DNA of 64,000 bases from Rhizobium sp. ICMP 5592 (GCF_009498525.1 NZ_QSNT01000009.1:62001-126000); one strand, 5' to 3'. Shown: positions 17,369-27,173, numbered from the stretch's first letter. Program-made: numbers and translations. The notes: a model not told the origin generated them from the letters alone.

Positions 17369-17741
17369 GCATGCACTCATCGCCACCGCGCTTTTGGCGG
17401 CGCCCATTGTTCTCGCCTCGGTCGCGCCGGCGGTTGCCAGCTCCAGCGGCGGCCTTCCATGGGAAGGGCCACTCCAGCAGATCCAGGAGTCGATTACCGG
17501 CCCGGTCGCGGGCGCAATCGCGCTCGCGGCCGTGGCCATTGCCGGCGGCATGCTCATCTTCGGCGGCGAGCTCAACGATTTCGCGCGGCGCCTCGTGTAT
17601 GTCGTTCTCGTCGCCGGCATTCTGCTCGGCGCTACCAACATCGTCGGCCTGTTCGGTGCGACCGGCGCTTCGATCGGGCGAACCGACGCGCAAATCACGT
17701 CAATTGGTGCGAACGGAGGAGGGGAGGGAGATCATGGCTGA
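17358..17741 (+). CDS. trbC: Pilin-like protein TrbC (VirB2 family)
   Basis: Encodes 127 residues from the ATG at 17358, which overlaps the end of trbB; a longer frame upstream is not needed. A signal peptide ends about residue 30 (APAVA-SSS) and two hydrophobic segments follow, as in processed conjugative pilins. TrbC is cleaved, and in related systems cyclised by the TraF peptidase, to build the transfer pilus. Confidence 0.9.
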   Translation: MSRKHALIATALLAAPIVLASVAPAVASSSGGLPWEGPLQQIQESITGPVAGAIALAAVAIAGGMLIFGGELNDFARRLVYVVLVAGILLGATNIVGLFGATGASIGRTDAQITSIGANGGGEGDHG

Positions 17742-18033
17742 GTCCCTGTCCGGCCTGCGGCGCAATCGCATCCATCGAGCCCTCTCGCGCCCGAACCTGT
17801 TAATGGGCGCCGACCGGGAGTTGGTCCTGATCACCGGACTTGCGGCCGTAATCCTGATCTTCGTGGTTCTCACGGTCTATTCGGCCCTCTTCGGCGTCGC
17901 TGTCTGGATTGTCATCGTCGGGCTTCTCCGGATGATGGCGAAGTCGGACCCGCTCATGCGGCAGGTCTATATCAGGCACATATCCTACAAGCCCACCTAC
18001 AAGGCGACCACTTCGCCGTGGCGCCGGTACTGA
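17734..18033 (+). CDS. trbD: Conjugal transfer protein TrbD (VirB3 family)
   Basis: Encodes 99 residues. The start at 17734 has a strong GGAGG/GGGAGGG region upstream and overlaps the trbC stop. Two hydrophobic stretches lie at about residues 28-65 and the C-terminus is basic. TrbD is an inner-membrane partner of the TrbE ATPase. Confidence 0.9.
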   Translation: MAESLSGLRRNRIHRALSRPNLLMGADRELVLITGLAAVILIFVVLTVYSALFGVAVWIVIVGLLRMMAKSDPLMRQVYIRHISYKPTYKATTSPWRRY

Positions 18034-18043
18034 GGAGGCGGCC

Positions 18044-20494
18044 ATGGTAGCTCTCAAACGCTTCCGGGTGACCGGCCCATCCTTTGCCGATCTCGTTCCC
18101 TACGCCGGCCTCGTCGACAATGGTGTCCTTCTTTTGAAGGACGGCAGTCTCATGGCCGGCTGGTACTTCGCAGGCCCGGATTCCGAAAGCGCAACGGACC
18201 TCGAGCGCAACGAGCTGTCGAGGCAGATCAATGCCGTTCTGTCACGGCTTGGAAGCGGCTGGATGATCCAGGTCGAAGCCATCCGCATTCCGACGGTCAA
18301 CTACCCATCGGAAGACCGTTGCCATTTCCCTGACCCGGTCACCCGAGCGATCGATGCCGAGAGGCGCTCGCATTTCGCGCGCGAGCAAGGGCATTTCGAG
18401 AGCAAGCATGCGCTGATCCTGACCTACCGGCCGCTCGAGTCCAAGAAAACCGCTCTCAGCAAATACATCTATTCGGATGAGGAAAGCCGGAAGAAGTCCT
18501 ACGCGGACACGGTTCTCTTCGTGTTCAAGAGCGCGGTGCGCGAGCTTGAGCAGTATTTTGCCAACACACTGTCGATCCGGCGAATGGAAACCCGCGAAAC
18601 GGTCGAGAGGGGAGGGGAGAGGATTGCCCGATATGACGAGCTGCTCCAGTTCGCTCGATTCTGCACCACCGGAGAAAGCCACCCGATACGGCTTCCCGAC
18701 GTTCCCATGTATCTCGACTGGATCGCCACCGCAGAGCTTGAGCATGGACTGACGCCAAAGATCGAAAACCGTTTTCTCGGCGTCGTTGCGATCGATGGCC
18801 TGCCGGCCGAAAGTTGGCCGGGTATTTTGAACAGCCTTGACCTGATGCCGCTGACCTATCGGTGGTCATCGCGCTTCATCTTTCTCGATGCCGAGGAGGC
18901 CCGACAGAAGCTCGAACGCACACGCAAGAAATGGCAGCAGAAGGTCCGGCCGTTCTTCGACCAGATATTCCAGACACAAAGTCGATCCGTCGACCAGGAC
19001 GCGATGACCATGGTGGTCGAGACGGAGGATGCGATCGCACAGGCGTCGTCGCAGCTGGTTGCCTATGGCTATTATACGCCGGTCGTCGTGTTGTTCGACA
19101 GCGATCGCGAAGCACTGCAGGAGAAGGCCGAGGCGATCCGGCGGCTGATCCAGGCGGAAGGCTTTGGGGCGCGCATCGAAACGCTGAACGCCACCGACGC
19201 CTATCTCGGCAGCTTGCCGGGCAACTGGTATTGCAACATCCGCGAGCCGCTGATCAACACCAGCAATCTCGCCGACTTGATTCCGCTGAACTCGATCTGG
19301 TCGGGAAACCCGGTCGCGCCATGCCCCTTTTACGCAGCGAATTCCCCGCCCTTGATGCAGGTTGCGAGCGGATCGACAGCGTTTCGTCTGAACCTGCACG
19401 TCGATGATGTCGGCCACACGCTGATCTTCGGTCCAACGGGTTCGGGCAAGTCGACGCTTCTGGCACTGATCGCCGCGCAGTTTCGCCGATACGAAAATGC
19501 GCAGATCTTCGCCTTTGACAAAGGCAATTCACTTCTGCCCCTGACGCTCGCAGCCAGCGGCGATCACTATGAGATCGGAGGCGACAATGCGGAAGAGGGG
19601 CGGGCGCTGGCCTTCTGCCCGCTTTCCGAACTCAAAAGTGACGCCGACCGGGCTTGGGCGACGGAATGGATCGAGATGCTGGTCGGTCTGCAGGGCGTCG
19701 CTATCACACCCGATCATCGCAACGCCATCTCTCGGCAAGTCGGACTGATGGCGAGCGCATCCGGTCGCTCGCTCTCGGATTTCGTGAGCGGCGTGCAGCT
19801 GCGCGAAATCAAGGACGCATTGCACCACTACACCGTCGATGGCCCGATGGGCCAACTCCTCGATGCGGAAGAAGATGGCCTCACGCTCGGCGCCTTCCAG
19901 ACCTTCGAGATCGAGCAGCTGATGAATATGGGCGAGCGCAATCTCGTGCCGGTGCTGACCTACCTGTTCCGCAGGATCGAGAAGCGTTTGGATGGGTCCC
20001 CTAGTCTGATCGTGCTCGACGAGGCGTGGCTGATGCTCGGCCACCCTGTGTTCCGCGACAAGATTCGCGAGTGGCTGAAGGTGCTGCGCAAGGCGAACTG
20101 CGCTGTCGTCCTTGCGACCCAATCGATCTCCGATGCCGAACGGTCGGGCATTATCGACGTGCTGAAGGAATCCTGCCCCACCAAGATTTGCCTCCCGAAC
20201 GGCGCCGCCCGGGAGTCGGGAACGCGCGAATTCTACGAGCGCATCGGCTTCAACGAGCGGCAGATCGAGATCGTCGCTACCGCCATGCCGAAGCGCGAAT
20301 ACTACGTCGCCACGCCAGAAGGCCGGCGGCTCTTCAACATGTCGCTTGGGCCTGTCGCGCTGAGCTTTGTCGGCGCGTCGGGCAAAGAGGACCTCAAACG
20401 CATCCGCACACTGAAATCCGAACATGGCCACGACTGGCCGATCCACTGGCTTGAAACGAGAGGAGTTCACGATGCCGCATCGCTATTCAAATAG
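18044..20494 (+). CDS. trbE: Conjugal transfer ATPase TrbE (VirB4 family)
   Basis: Encodes 816 residues, the usual VirB4 size. Walker A FGPTGSGKSTLLAL lies at about residue 461 and Walker B SLIVLDEAWLMLG at about 655. The N-terminal half is the CagE/TrbE/VirB domain. TrbE energises pilus assembly at the inner membrane. Its end overlaps the start of trbJ by 23 bases. Confidence 0.95.
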   Translation: MVALKRFRVTGPSFADLVPYAGLVDNGVLLLKDGSLMAGWYFAGPDSESATDLERNELSRQINAVLSRLGSGWMIQVEAIRIPTVNYPSEDRCHFPDPVTRAIDAERRSHFAREQGHFESKHALILTYRPLESKKTALSKYIYSDEESRKKSYADTVLFVFKSAVRELEQYFANTLSIRRMETRETVERGGERIARYDELLQFARFCTTGESHPIRLPDVPMYLDWIATAELEHGLTPKIENRFLGVVAIDGLPAESWPGILNSLDLMPLTYRWSSRFIFLDAEEARQKLERTRKKWQQKVRPFFDQIFQTQSRSVDQDAMTMVVETEDAIAQASSQLVAYGYYTPVVVLFDSDREALQEKAEAIRRLIQAEGFGARIETLNATDAYLGSLPGNWYCNIREPLINTSNLADLIPLNSIWSGNPVAPCPFYAANSPPLMQVASGSTAFRLNLHVDDVGHTLIFGPTGSGKSTLLALIAAQFRRYENAQIFAFDKGNSLLPLTLAASGDHYEIGGDNAEEGRALAFCPLSELKSDADRAWATEWIEMLVGLQGVAITPDHRNAISRQVGLMASASGRSLSDFVSGVQLREIKDALHHYTVDGPMGQLLDAEEDGLTLGAFQTFEIEQLMNMGERNLVPVLTYLFRRIEKRLDGSPSLIVLDEAWLMLGHPVFRDKIREWLKVLRKANCAVVLATQSISDAERSGIIDVLKESCPTKICLPNGAARESGTREFYERIGFNERQIEIVATAMPKREYYVATPEGRRLFNMSLGPVALSFVGASGKEDLKRIRTLKSEHGHDWPIHWLETRGVHDAASLFK

Positions 20495-21269
20495 ATGGCT
20501 CACCAGCTTGGCGGCCGCCGCTCTCACGATCGGAGCCGCAGGCGCAGTTCAAGCCGGCACGGCGACCGGCGCAGCGACGGAATGGACACAGCTCGCCAAC
20601 AATGCGCAGCTCGTGGACCTCATGAAAAGCTCCGGCATCCAGGTCGACAATCAGCTGACCCAGATCAGCCAGCTTGCAGAGCAGATTCAGAACCAGCTGA
20701 AGATCTACGAGAACATGCTGCAAAACACCGCGCAGCTTCCTGACCACGTCTGGGGTCAGGTTGAAAGCGATCTCAACCAGTTGCGCAGTATCGTCGACCA
20801 GGGACAGGGCATCGCCTTTTCGATGGGAAATGCGGACGACGTTCTTCAGCAACGCTTTCAGAGCTATGCCGATCTCAAGACGAATTTGCCGGACAACGCA
20901 ACGTTCTCCTCGACCTATCAATCCTGGTCGAACACCAACCGTGACACCATCGCCAGCTCGCTGAAGGCGGCGAGCCTCACCGCCGATCAGTTCGATAGCG
21001 AGGAAGATACGATGTCCTCGCTGCGGTCGATGTCCGAGACGGCTGACGGGCAGATGAAGGCTTTGCAGGTCGGGCACGAGATCGCCGCTCAGCAAGTCGC
21101 GCAAATGCAAAAGCTTCGCGGTCTCGCCTCCCAACAGATGACGATGATGGGAACCTGGCTGCAGACGGAACAGACCGACAAGGACCTGGCGCAGGCGCGC
21201 CGGGAAAAGTTCTTCAACGCCGAGGTCAAGAGCGTTCCGGAAGGCCAGAAAATGGAGCCGCGCTGGTGA
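20472..21269 (+). CDS. trbJ: Conjugal transfer protein TrbJ (VirB5 family)
   Basis: Encodes 265 residues. The ATG at 20472 has AGGAG seven bases upstream. A signal peptide ends about residue 28 (AAGAVQA-G). The mature part is rich in Gln, Asn and helices, as in VirB5-like minor pilus-tip proteins. It overlaps both neighbours, trbE and trbK. Confidence 0.92.
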   Translation: MPHRYSNRWLTSLAAAALTIGAAGAVQAGTATGAATEWTQLANNAQLVDLMKSSGIQVDNQLTQISQLAEQIQNQLKIYENMLQNTAQLPDHVWGQVESDLNQLRSIVDQGQGIAFSMGNADDVLQQRFQSYADLKTNLPDNATFSSTYQSWSNTNRDTIASSLKAASLTADQFDSEEDTMSSLRSMSETADGQMKALQVGHEIAAQQVAQMQKLRGLASQQMTMMGTWLQTEQTDKDLAQARREKFFNAEVKSVPEGQKMEPRW

Positions 21270-21466
21270 GCCGCCCAGTCCTGATTGCCTTGGTCCTGGC
21301 GGTCGCCGCTGCATCGTCTGCAGCGACAATACTGATCGTCAATTTCCGAAATACAGGCAAACCTGTGCTCTCCGAGGAGCAGCGCGCCGTCCGGGAAAAA
21401 TTCTTCGGCTCCAGCAAAGAGCTGCCGCTAATCAAGGATGGCCAGGAGATGCGCCCGAAATGGTGA
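21266..21466 (+). CDS. trbK: Entry exclusion protein TrbK
   Basis: Encodes 66 residues from a GTG that overlaps the trbJ stop. It has one N-terminal hydrophobic segment (about 4-25) and then EEQRAVREKFFGSS, followed by KDGQEMRPKW at the C-terminus. Proteins of this size and position block redundant conjugation into cells that already carry the plasmid. The last residues resemble those of TrbJ (GQKMEPRW), an interesting similarity. Confidence 0.85.
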   Translation: MSRPVLIALVLAVAAASSAATILIVNFRNTGKPVLSEEQRAVREKFFGSSKELPLIKDGQEMRPKW

Positions 21467-22641
21467 AGCCAACTGTTGCACGTTCATTCCTGACTACAGG
21501 TCTCTTTGTCCTCGCCTATGCTGTTCCCGCATTCGCGCAGGAGGGACAGGTCCTCACGGAGCTGGAAAACCAGGTCTCGTCCGCCGCGAAGGGCTGGGAA
21601 ACCACCATCATGGAGGCCGCGAAATCCCTCTTCTGGATTCTCGCAACGATCGAGATCGGCATTGCGGCCGTCTGGCTGGCGATCCAGTCGGCCTCGCTGG
21701 ACAGCTGGTTCGCCGAACTGGTGCGGCGGATCATGTTCATCGGGTTCTTCGCATTCGTTCTGACCCAAGGCCCGACCTTTGCGCGAGCGGTGGTCGACAG
21801 CCTTTTCCAGATTGGCGCCGGCGGTGGTTCAGCGTCTCCCGCTGAAGTGTTCGATGCCGGCATCCGCGTCGCCTCCCAAATGTCGCAACAGGCACAGTTC
21901 GGGGTGTTCGAAGACAATGCGCTCGCCATTGCCGCCGTTCTCGCCATGGGCATCGTTGTCATCTCCTTCTCCCTGGTTGCAGCTATTTTCGTGTCGGTCA
22001 TGGTCGAAATGTATGTCGGCTTGCTCGCCGGCATGATCATGCTGGGGCTGGGTGGTTCGTCCTTCACCAAGGACTTTGCCATCCGATACCTCGTCTATGC
22101 CTTCGGCGTCGGCATGAAGCTCATGGCCTTGGTGATGATCGCCAAGATCGGATCGAACGTGCTGCTTGGCCTCGCTCAAGCTCCGACTGCCTCGTCGGAT
22201 CAGTTCGTCACGACCTTGGCGATCGCCGGTATTTCCGTCGTGGTCTTCATCATCGCCATGTATGTCCCAAACATCATCCAGGGCGTTGTCCAGGGCGCAT
22301 CGGTTTCCGGGGGCATGGAAGCGATCCGCCACGGTGGGCAAGCGGCGTCTTTTGCCGCCGGTGCTGGCTTCCTCGCCGCCGGCGCCGCCGGCGCTGGCTT
22401 CGCGGCGGCACAAGCCGCACGAGCCGCCGGTTCATCCGTTGCAGGTGCCGCTCTTCGCGGCATGGGTGCGAGTTTCAGTTCTGGCGCACAGGCGGCGGGA
22501 TCGGCGGCAAAGGAAAAGGCAATCGGCTCTCCCGGGGCCTATGCGGGGTCCATTCTCGGACTGGCCAATGCCAAGCTCGATGAACAGCGGGGCGGTCATA
22601 GCGGACCGAAGCCTCCTCCCGAACGCAACGACAAACCGTAA
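21460..22641 (+). CDS. trbL: Conjugal transfer protein TrbL (VirB6 family)
   Basis: Encodes 393 residues. It has an N-terminal signal-like segment, about six further hydrophobic segments between residues 45 and 275, and an Ala/Gly-rich tail of about 90 residues. TrbL forms part of the inner-membrane channel. The ATG overlaps the end of trbK. Confidence 0.93.
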   Translation: MVKPTVARSFLTTGLFVLAYAVPAFAQEGQVLTELENQVSSAAKGWETTIMEAAKSLFWILATIEIGIAAVWLAIQSASLDSWFAELVRRIMFIGFFAFVLTQGPTFARAVVDSLFQIGAGGGSASPAEVFDAGIRVASQMSQQAQFGVFEDNALAIAAVLAMGIVVISFSLVAAIFVSVMVEMYVGLLAGMIMLGLGGSSFTKDFAIRYLVYAFGVGMKLMALVMIAKIGSNVLLGLAQAPTASSDQFVTTLAIAGISVVVFIIAMYVPNIIQGVVQGASVSGGMEAIRHGGQAASFAAGAGFLAAGAAGAGFAAAQAARAAGSSVAGAALRGMGASFSSGAQAAGSAAKEKAIGSPGAYAGSILGLANAKLDEQRGGHSGPKPPPERNDKP

Positions 22642-22661
22642 TCGAGACAAGGGAAGAATAA

Positions 22662-23324
22662 ATGGCAGCGAACCGCGCCCCGGAAAATCCGTATCTTGCC
22701 GCCCGCCAGGAATGGAGCGAACGCTATGGCTCCTATGTAAAGGCCGCCGCCGCATGGCGCATCGTCGGCGTCCTCGGTCTGGTGATGGCCGTCATCGGCT
22801 TCAGCTACGCGATGTATCTGAGCACGCAAGTGAGGCTCGTGCCTTACATCGTCGAGGTCGACAAGCTCGGAACCGCGGTCACGGCAGGTTTTCCGGAGCA
22901 GATAGAATATGCCGATGTCCGCGTGGTGCGCGCCACTCTCGGTAACTTCGTCACGAGCTTTCGCTCGATCACGCCGGATGCGGTGGTGCAGAAGCAATAT
23001 ATCGACCGTACCTACGCCCTTCTTCGCACGTCCGATCCGTCGACGGAGAAGGTCAACGCCTGGTTTCGAGGCAATTCTCCGTTCGAGAAGGCGAAGTCTT
23101 CGACAGTTGCCATTGAGGTGAACAACATCGTGGCGCTTTCGAACCAGACCTATCAGATCGACTGGACGGAATACGAACGAGACCGCAAGGGCAGGGAAAC
23201 CGGCACGCGCCGTTTCCGCGGCATCGCAACGGTGACGCTCACGGCGCCACAGGATGAGGCGACCATCCGCCTCAATCCGATCGGCCTCTACGTCCGGGAT
23301 TTCGACTGGACGGCACAGCTTTAA
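22662..23324 (+). CDS. trbF: Conjugal transfer protein TrbF (VirB8 family)
   Basis: Encodes 220 residues. A cytoplasmic N-terminus of about 30 residues is followed by one membrane segment (VVGVLGLVMAVIGFSYAMY region) and a periplasmic VirB8-like domain. TrbF links the inner-membrane and outer-membrane parts of the channel. It lies 20 bp after trbL and 17 bp before trbG. Confidence 0.93.
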   Translation: MAANRAPENPYLAARQEWSERYGSYVKAAAAWRIVGVLGLVMAVIGFSYAMYLSTQVRLVPYIVEVDKLGTAVTAGFPEQIEYADVRVVRATLGNFVTSFRSITPDAVVQKQYIDRTYALLRTSDPSTEKVNAWFRGNSPFEKAKSSTVAIEVNNIVALSNQTYQIDWTEYERDRKGRETGTRRFRGIATVTLTAPQDEATIRLNPIGLYVRDFDWTAQL

Positions 23325-23341
23325 GGGCAGGGATTCTTTCA

Positions 23342-24154
23342 ATGAAAAAAATGGAATTGATCGCAGCCGCCGGCTGCATAGCCGGACTTTTGCTTGCGGC
23401 GGGCGCGGAGGCGCAAAGCATGACGAGCAAAGAGGTGAAAGGAACAAATCTTTCCAGGAAGTGGCGCGGCATGCCGGGACTGGTCACGACAGGTCCGGAC
23501 GGAAAGGTGATCTTTCTGTTCGGCGAGACCCAGCCGTCCGTCGTCTGCTCGCCGTTGCAGGTCTGCGACATCGAACTTCAGGGTGGCGAGATCGTTCGCG
23601 ATGTCCTCGTCGGCGACACCGTGCGCTGGAAGGTAGAGCCGGCGACCTCGGGTGCGACAGGCGGACAGGCGATCCATCTCATCGTCAAACCATCGGAGCC
23701 AGGACTTCTTACCTCGATGGTCGTGACCACGTCACGGCGCACCTATCATATCCAACTCAAGTCCCATCCCAGCCAGTACATGGCGCGCGTCGGGTTCGAA
23801 TATCCGGAAGACGTTTCGACCAAGCTCGCCGACATCAATTCCCGTCTCGAAACGGGCGGCATTCCGGGCACGGCGCCGGACAAGCTGAACTTCTCCTACT
23901 CGGTGAGCGGCGGCGCATCGTGGAAACCGAAGCGGGTCTATTCTGACGGGGTGAAGACCTACATCCAGTTTCCGAAGTCGATCTCCGGTCAGGATGCACC
24001 TGTGCTCTTCGTCGTCTCCGGCGGTCAAAATCGCATCGTCAATTACCGGATGAAGAACGACATGATGACCGTCGACTATGCGATCGACAAAGCGATCCTC
24101 GTTTCGGGTGTCGGTTGGCGGCAGCAGAAGATCACCATCCGGCGGGGAGGCTGA
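23342..24154 (+). CDS. trbG: Conjugal transfer protein TrbG (VirB9 family)
   Basis: Encodes 270 residues with a signal peptide of about 24 residues (AAGAEA-QS). The mature protein shows the VirB9/CagX-type domain, with VGFEYPED in the middle and a C-terminal beta-rich part (SGGQNRIVNYRMKNDMMTVD). It is a component of the outer-membrane core complex, with TrbH and TrbI. Confidence 0.93.
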   Translation: MKKMELIAAAGCIAGLLLAAGAEAQSMTSKEVKGTNLSRKWRGMPGLVTTGPDGKVIFLFGETQPSVVCSPLQVCDIELQGGEIVRDVLVGDTVRWKVEPATSGATGGQAIHLIVKPSEPGLLTSMVVTTSRRTYHIQLKSHPSQYMARVGFEYPEDVSTKLADINSRLETGGIPGTAPDKLNFSYSVSGGASWKPKRVYSDGVKTYIQFPKSISGQDAPVLFVVSGGQNRIVNYRMKNDMMTVDYAIDKAILVSGVGWRQQKITIRRGG

Positions 24155-24157
24155 ACC

Positions 24158-24598
24158 ATGCTGAGGCTTCTCGCATATTTCGTCGTGGTCGCGCTGCTCT
24201 CCGGTTGCCAAACGGCGGATGACGCACTGACCACCAGTTCCACGCCTGTGGCGGTCACCGGACCGGCTGCAAGCGCCATCGCCGGCGACATGGCAAGTCG
24301 TCTGGCTGAACAGATCGGCCCGGCCGGTGCTACGACCACGATCAAAATGGAGACGGACACATCGGAGTTCGCAACCGCCCTCCAGGCGGCCTTGAAGGGG
24401 TGGGGTTACACGGTGGTCACGAACGGCAAGGTCACGAAGGACGGCAAAGCGGTCGAGCTTGCCTATGCAATCGATGGCTTCGACGGGCAGGTGCTGGCGC
24501 GGATTTCGACGCCTGCCATCGCGCTTAGCCGCGCTTACACGCCGACGGCGGCCGGTGCTGTGCCGGCCAGTCCGCTTTCGATCATGCAGCGCAACTGA
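24158..24598 (+). CDS. trbH: Conjugal transfer lipoprotein TrbH (VirB7 role)
   Basis: Encodes 146 residues. The N-terminus ends in a lipobox LLSGC (Cys17), so it is an outer-membrane lipoprotein. It lies 3 bp after trbG and 11 bp before trbI and probably stabilises TrbG. Confidence 0.9.
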   Translation: MLRLLAYFVVVALLSGCQTADDALTTSSTPVAVTGPAASAIAGDMASRLAEQIGPAGATTTIKMETDTSEFATALQAALKGWGYTVVTNGKVTKDGKAVELAYAIDGFDGQVLARISTPAIALSRAYTPTAAGAVPASPLSIMQRN

Positions 24599-24609
24599 CG
24601 GAGATTAAC

Positions 24610-25908
24610 ATGGTCCAGTCGCTCCAGCTTGGCACGTCCAGCCAAGCCGACGATCAGAATGGCATGCGCCGGCTCAACCGCCTGCCGATCATCGTCGCCA
24701 TCATCGTCATCGTGCTGTTCGTCGTCGTCGTCGTGATTGGTCTGTCACTGCGCGGGCTTTCCTTCAATCGTAGCGACATCGACGGTGCTTCCAACACCCC
24801 TGCGACCAGTTTCGGCGACCAGCTTAAGCGGGGTGTCACGGACGGCATTATCGGTGAGCCAGAAAAGCAGGAGGTTTTTCAGCCGACACCTGTCGTGGTG
24901 GAGAAAAAGGAAGAGCAGGGTCCGGGAGTCCAGCGCCAACTAGCGGAGCGACAAGACCGCCGACAAGGGCTCGAATCCGAAGAGGAGTGGAAGGCTCGCC
25001 TGAAGCGAGAGCAGGATGAACAATATATGCGCGAAGCCCAGCGGCAACGGATGGCGCGTCTCCAGGCTCGTTCCACGGCGCTCGATTCGCCGCTAAAGGT
25101 AGACATCTCCGAGGTCGAGAAGGCCGCAAACTCCACCGATAACACAAGCCGTCAGCCGACAAATGTCGCAGCAAACAGTGCGTCAGACCTTTATGCCGCC
25201 GCCATGAAATCCGGCCTGATGGGTCAGAACGTCGATCAGAACGGGCAGACGTCGAAGGAGAATTATTTCAATCAGGACATCAAGGATCTCGGCTACCTGC
25301 CGAACCAGGTCGTACCGCAGATATCACCCAATGAATTGAAGCGCGGTTCGGTCATCCCGGCGACATTGATCACCGGCCTCAATTCCGACCTGCCGGGGCG
25401 GATAACGGCTCAGGTCAGCCAGAATGTCTACGACAGCGCAACTGGCTTCCGTCTTCTCATCCCGCAGGGCGCAAAGCTATTCGGTCGCTACGATTCCAAG
25501 GTCTCATTCGGCCAGGAACGGGTTCTTGTCGTTTGGACGGACCTTATTTTTCCGAATGGGTCTACGCTGCAGATCGGCGGCATGGCCGGCACGGACGCTG
25601 AAGGATATGGGGGATTCCAGGACAAGGTCGACCGGCATCTTTGGAGGACCTTCGGTTCGGCTGCGTTGGTGGCAATCATTGGAACAGGTATCGATATGTC
25701 GATGCCTGAGAGTTCGACGCTCGCGACGCAAGACACGGCCTCGGATGCAGCACGCCGGAATTTTGCCGAGTCATTTGGCCGGGTCGCGGAAGAGACGATC
25801 TCGAAGAATCTGAACGTTCAGCCGACAATTCGCATCCGGCCCGGCTACAAGTTCAATGTGCTGGTTGATCAGGACATTATTTTTCCATCGACCTATAGAG
25901 GCCGGTAA
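24610..25908 (+). CDS. trbI: Conjugal transfer protein TrbI (VirB10 family)
   Basis: Encodes 432 residues: a short cytoplasmic part, one membrane segment (about 25-50), a charged Gln/Arg-rich linker and the C-terminal TrbI/VirB10 domain (VIPATLITGLNSDLPG, then RLLIPQGAKLFGRYDS). It spans the envelope and gates the channel. It is the last gene of the traI-trb operon. Confidence 0.95.
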   Translation: MVQSLQLGTSSQADDQNGMRRLNRLPIIVAIIVIVLFVVVVVIGLSLRGLSFNRSDIDGASNTPATSFGDQLKRGVTDGIIGEPEKQEVFQPTPVVVEKKEEQGPGVQRQLAERQDRRQGLESEEEWKARLKREQDEQYMREAQRQRMARLQARSTALDSPLKVDISEVEKAANSTDNTSRQPTNVAANSASDLYAAAMKSGLMGQNVDQNGQTSKENYFNQDIKDLGYLPNQVVPQISPNELKRGSVIPATLITGLNSDLPGRITAQVSQNVYDSATGFRLLIPQGAKLFGRYDSKVSFGQERVLVVWTDLIFPNGSTLQIGGMAGTDAEGYGGFQDKVDRHLWRTFGSAALVAIIGTGIDMSMPESSTLATQDTASDAARRNFAESFGRVAEETISKNLNVQPTIRIRPGYKFNVLVDQDIIFPSTYRGR

Positions 25909-26174
25909 CCAGTTCAGGAATCTTTTCGATATGCGCGACAGGGTCATCCGCGCAGCGAAAGCGAGCATCGCTAAAATCTTTCCTCAGCTAATCATATTTT
26001 AGACCGTGGGGACTTGAATACTCGGTAGAGGTGAGTAGACCTATCAGTTGCAGCGACCGTGGATACGCTTTGTGTAGAAGACATCTTCGTTTTCATTGGA
26101 AACGAAGGGGGACAGAGAATTGGCAACGGCGCGACGGGTGGGAGGCTCGCAGTGGCGCAATAGGAGAAAAGTCA
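25909..26174. other. 266-bp gap between trbI and traR
   Basis: No gene or convincing terminator is visible. An upstream in-frame extension of traR exists, but it lacks a good ribosome binding site. The traR promoter is expected here; I could not define it. Confidence 0.4.
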
Positions 26175-26879
26175 GTGGACGGTGACCTTCGCTCTCTCAT
26201 CGATATGACAGAAGCCGCGCACGATGAACGTATGATCAAAAGTGCTCTGAAGACTTTTGCGCACGCATGTGGCTTCGAGCGTTTTGCGTATCTGCAGACT
26301 GAGGGATTGGAAATCCGCACATTCAACTCCTATCCGGAGGTATGGCAGGGCGTTTATCTCGAAAGCCAGTATTCTCGCATCGACCCGGTCGTAACGGAAG
26401 CCAAGCGTCGCATGGAAATGTTTTCCTGGACGGCCGACGATTGGCCCGCTCGTGGGGCCTCCGAACTCAGGCGCTTTCGGGACCAGGCGATCGATCACGG
26501 CATTCGCAGTGGGGTGACGATACCCGTCGAAGGAAGTTTCGGCTCCACGATGATGCTGACGTTTGCATCCTCAGCGCAGACGGCTGACGTTTCAAAACTG
26601 CAGGATGCGCAAAAGGCGATCCGGGCAGTTCTGGCGATCCACTACCGCCTGAAGATCATCGCCGCGACCACGATTGTCGCCCCGAAACGGTTGCTTTCAC
26701 CAAGAGAAGCAATGTGCCTGATGTGGGCGGCAAAGGGCAAAAGCGCTCCGGAAACCGCAATATTGACAGGGATCAATCCGAGGACAGTGCAGCACTACCT
26801 CGATAAAGCGCGCGAAAAGCTCGAAGCAGCAACCGTGCCGCAACTTGTCGCGATCGCCAAAGACCACGGTCTGGTATAA
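26175..26879 (+). CDS. traR: AHL-dependent transcriptional activator TraR (LuxR family)
   Basis: Encodes 234 residues from a GTG at 26175 with TAGGAG eight bases upstream; 234 residues is the TraR length. The AHL-binding domain keeps the conserved Trp, Tyr, Asp and Trp in VWQGVYLESQYSRIDPVV and MFSWTADD. The C-terminal LuxR helix-turn-helix is LLSPREAMCLMWAAKGKSAP and the following residues up to KAREKLEA. It should bind the TraI signal and activate repABC, traI-trb and the tra operons. traM is convergent, with a 3-bp gap. Confidence 0.95.
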   Translation: MDGDLRSLIDMTEAAHDERMIKSALKTFAHACGFERFAYLQTEGLEIRTFNSYPEVWQGVYLESQYSRIDPVVTEAKRRMEMFSWTADDWPARGASELRRFRDQAIDHGIRSGVTIPVEGSFGSTMMLTFASSAQTADVSKLQDAQKAIRAVLAIHYRLKIIAATTIVAPKRLLSPREAMCLMWAAKGKSAPETAILTGINPRTVQHYLDKAREKLEAATVPQLVAIAKDHGLV

Positions 26880-26882
26880 GCG

Positions 26883-27173
26883 TCAGTCTTCGCTATCAGG
26901 GGCAACGTCAGGGACGTAGCCAAGCGCATCGATGATTTCCGACAGCACCTCCTGTTGGGCTTCGGATTTCTTCTGACGCGCGACATACTCATCCTGCAGG
27001 CTCTTGAGTACGGCGGCGGAAACCGACGGATCGGCGCTCGCGCGAGTCCATTCCTCGTACACAGCCTCATCGGCGGCAATAAGATGGCGGTGCTCACGGA
27101 TTGCAGCAACTGCCAGCACCTCTAGTTCTGCCTCTTGCATAGAACTGTAGCGAGATGAGCCCACATCGTTCAT
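26883..27173 (-). CDS. traM: TraR antiactivator TraM
   Basis: Encodes 96 residues. The helical pattern and the motif AAIREHRHLIAADEAVYEEW, together with SEIIDALGYVPDV near the C-terminus, match TraM, which binds TraR and stops DNA binding until the AHL level is high. Its position, tail to tail with traR, is the one seen in plasmids of the pNGR234a/p42a type. Confidence 0.88.
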   Translation of the reverse strand: MNDVGSSRYSSMQEAELEVLAVAAIREHRHLIAADEAVYEEWTRASADPSVSAAVLKSLQDEYVARQKKSEAQQEVLSEIIDALGYVPDVAPDSED

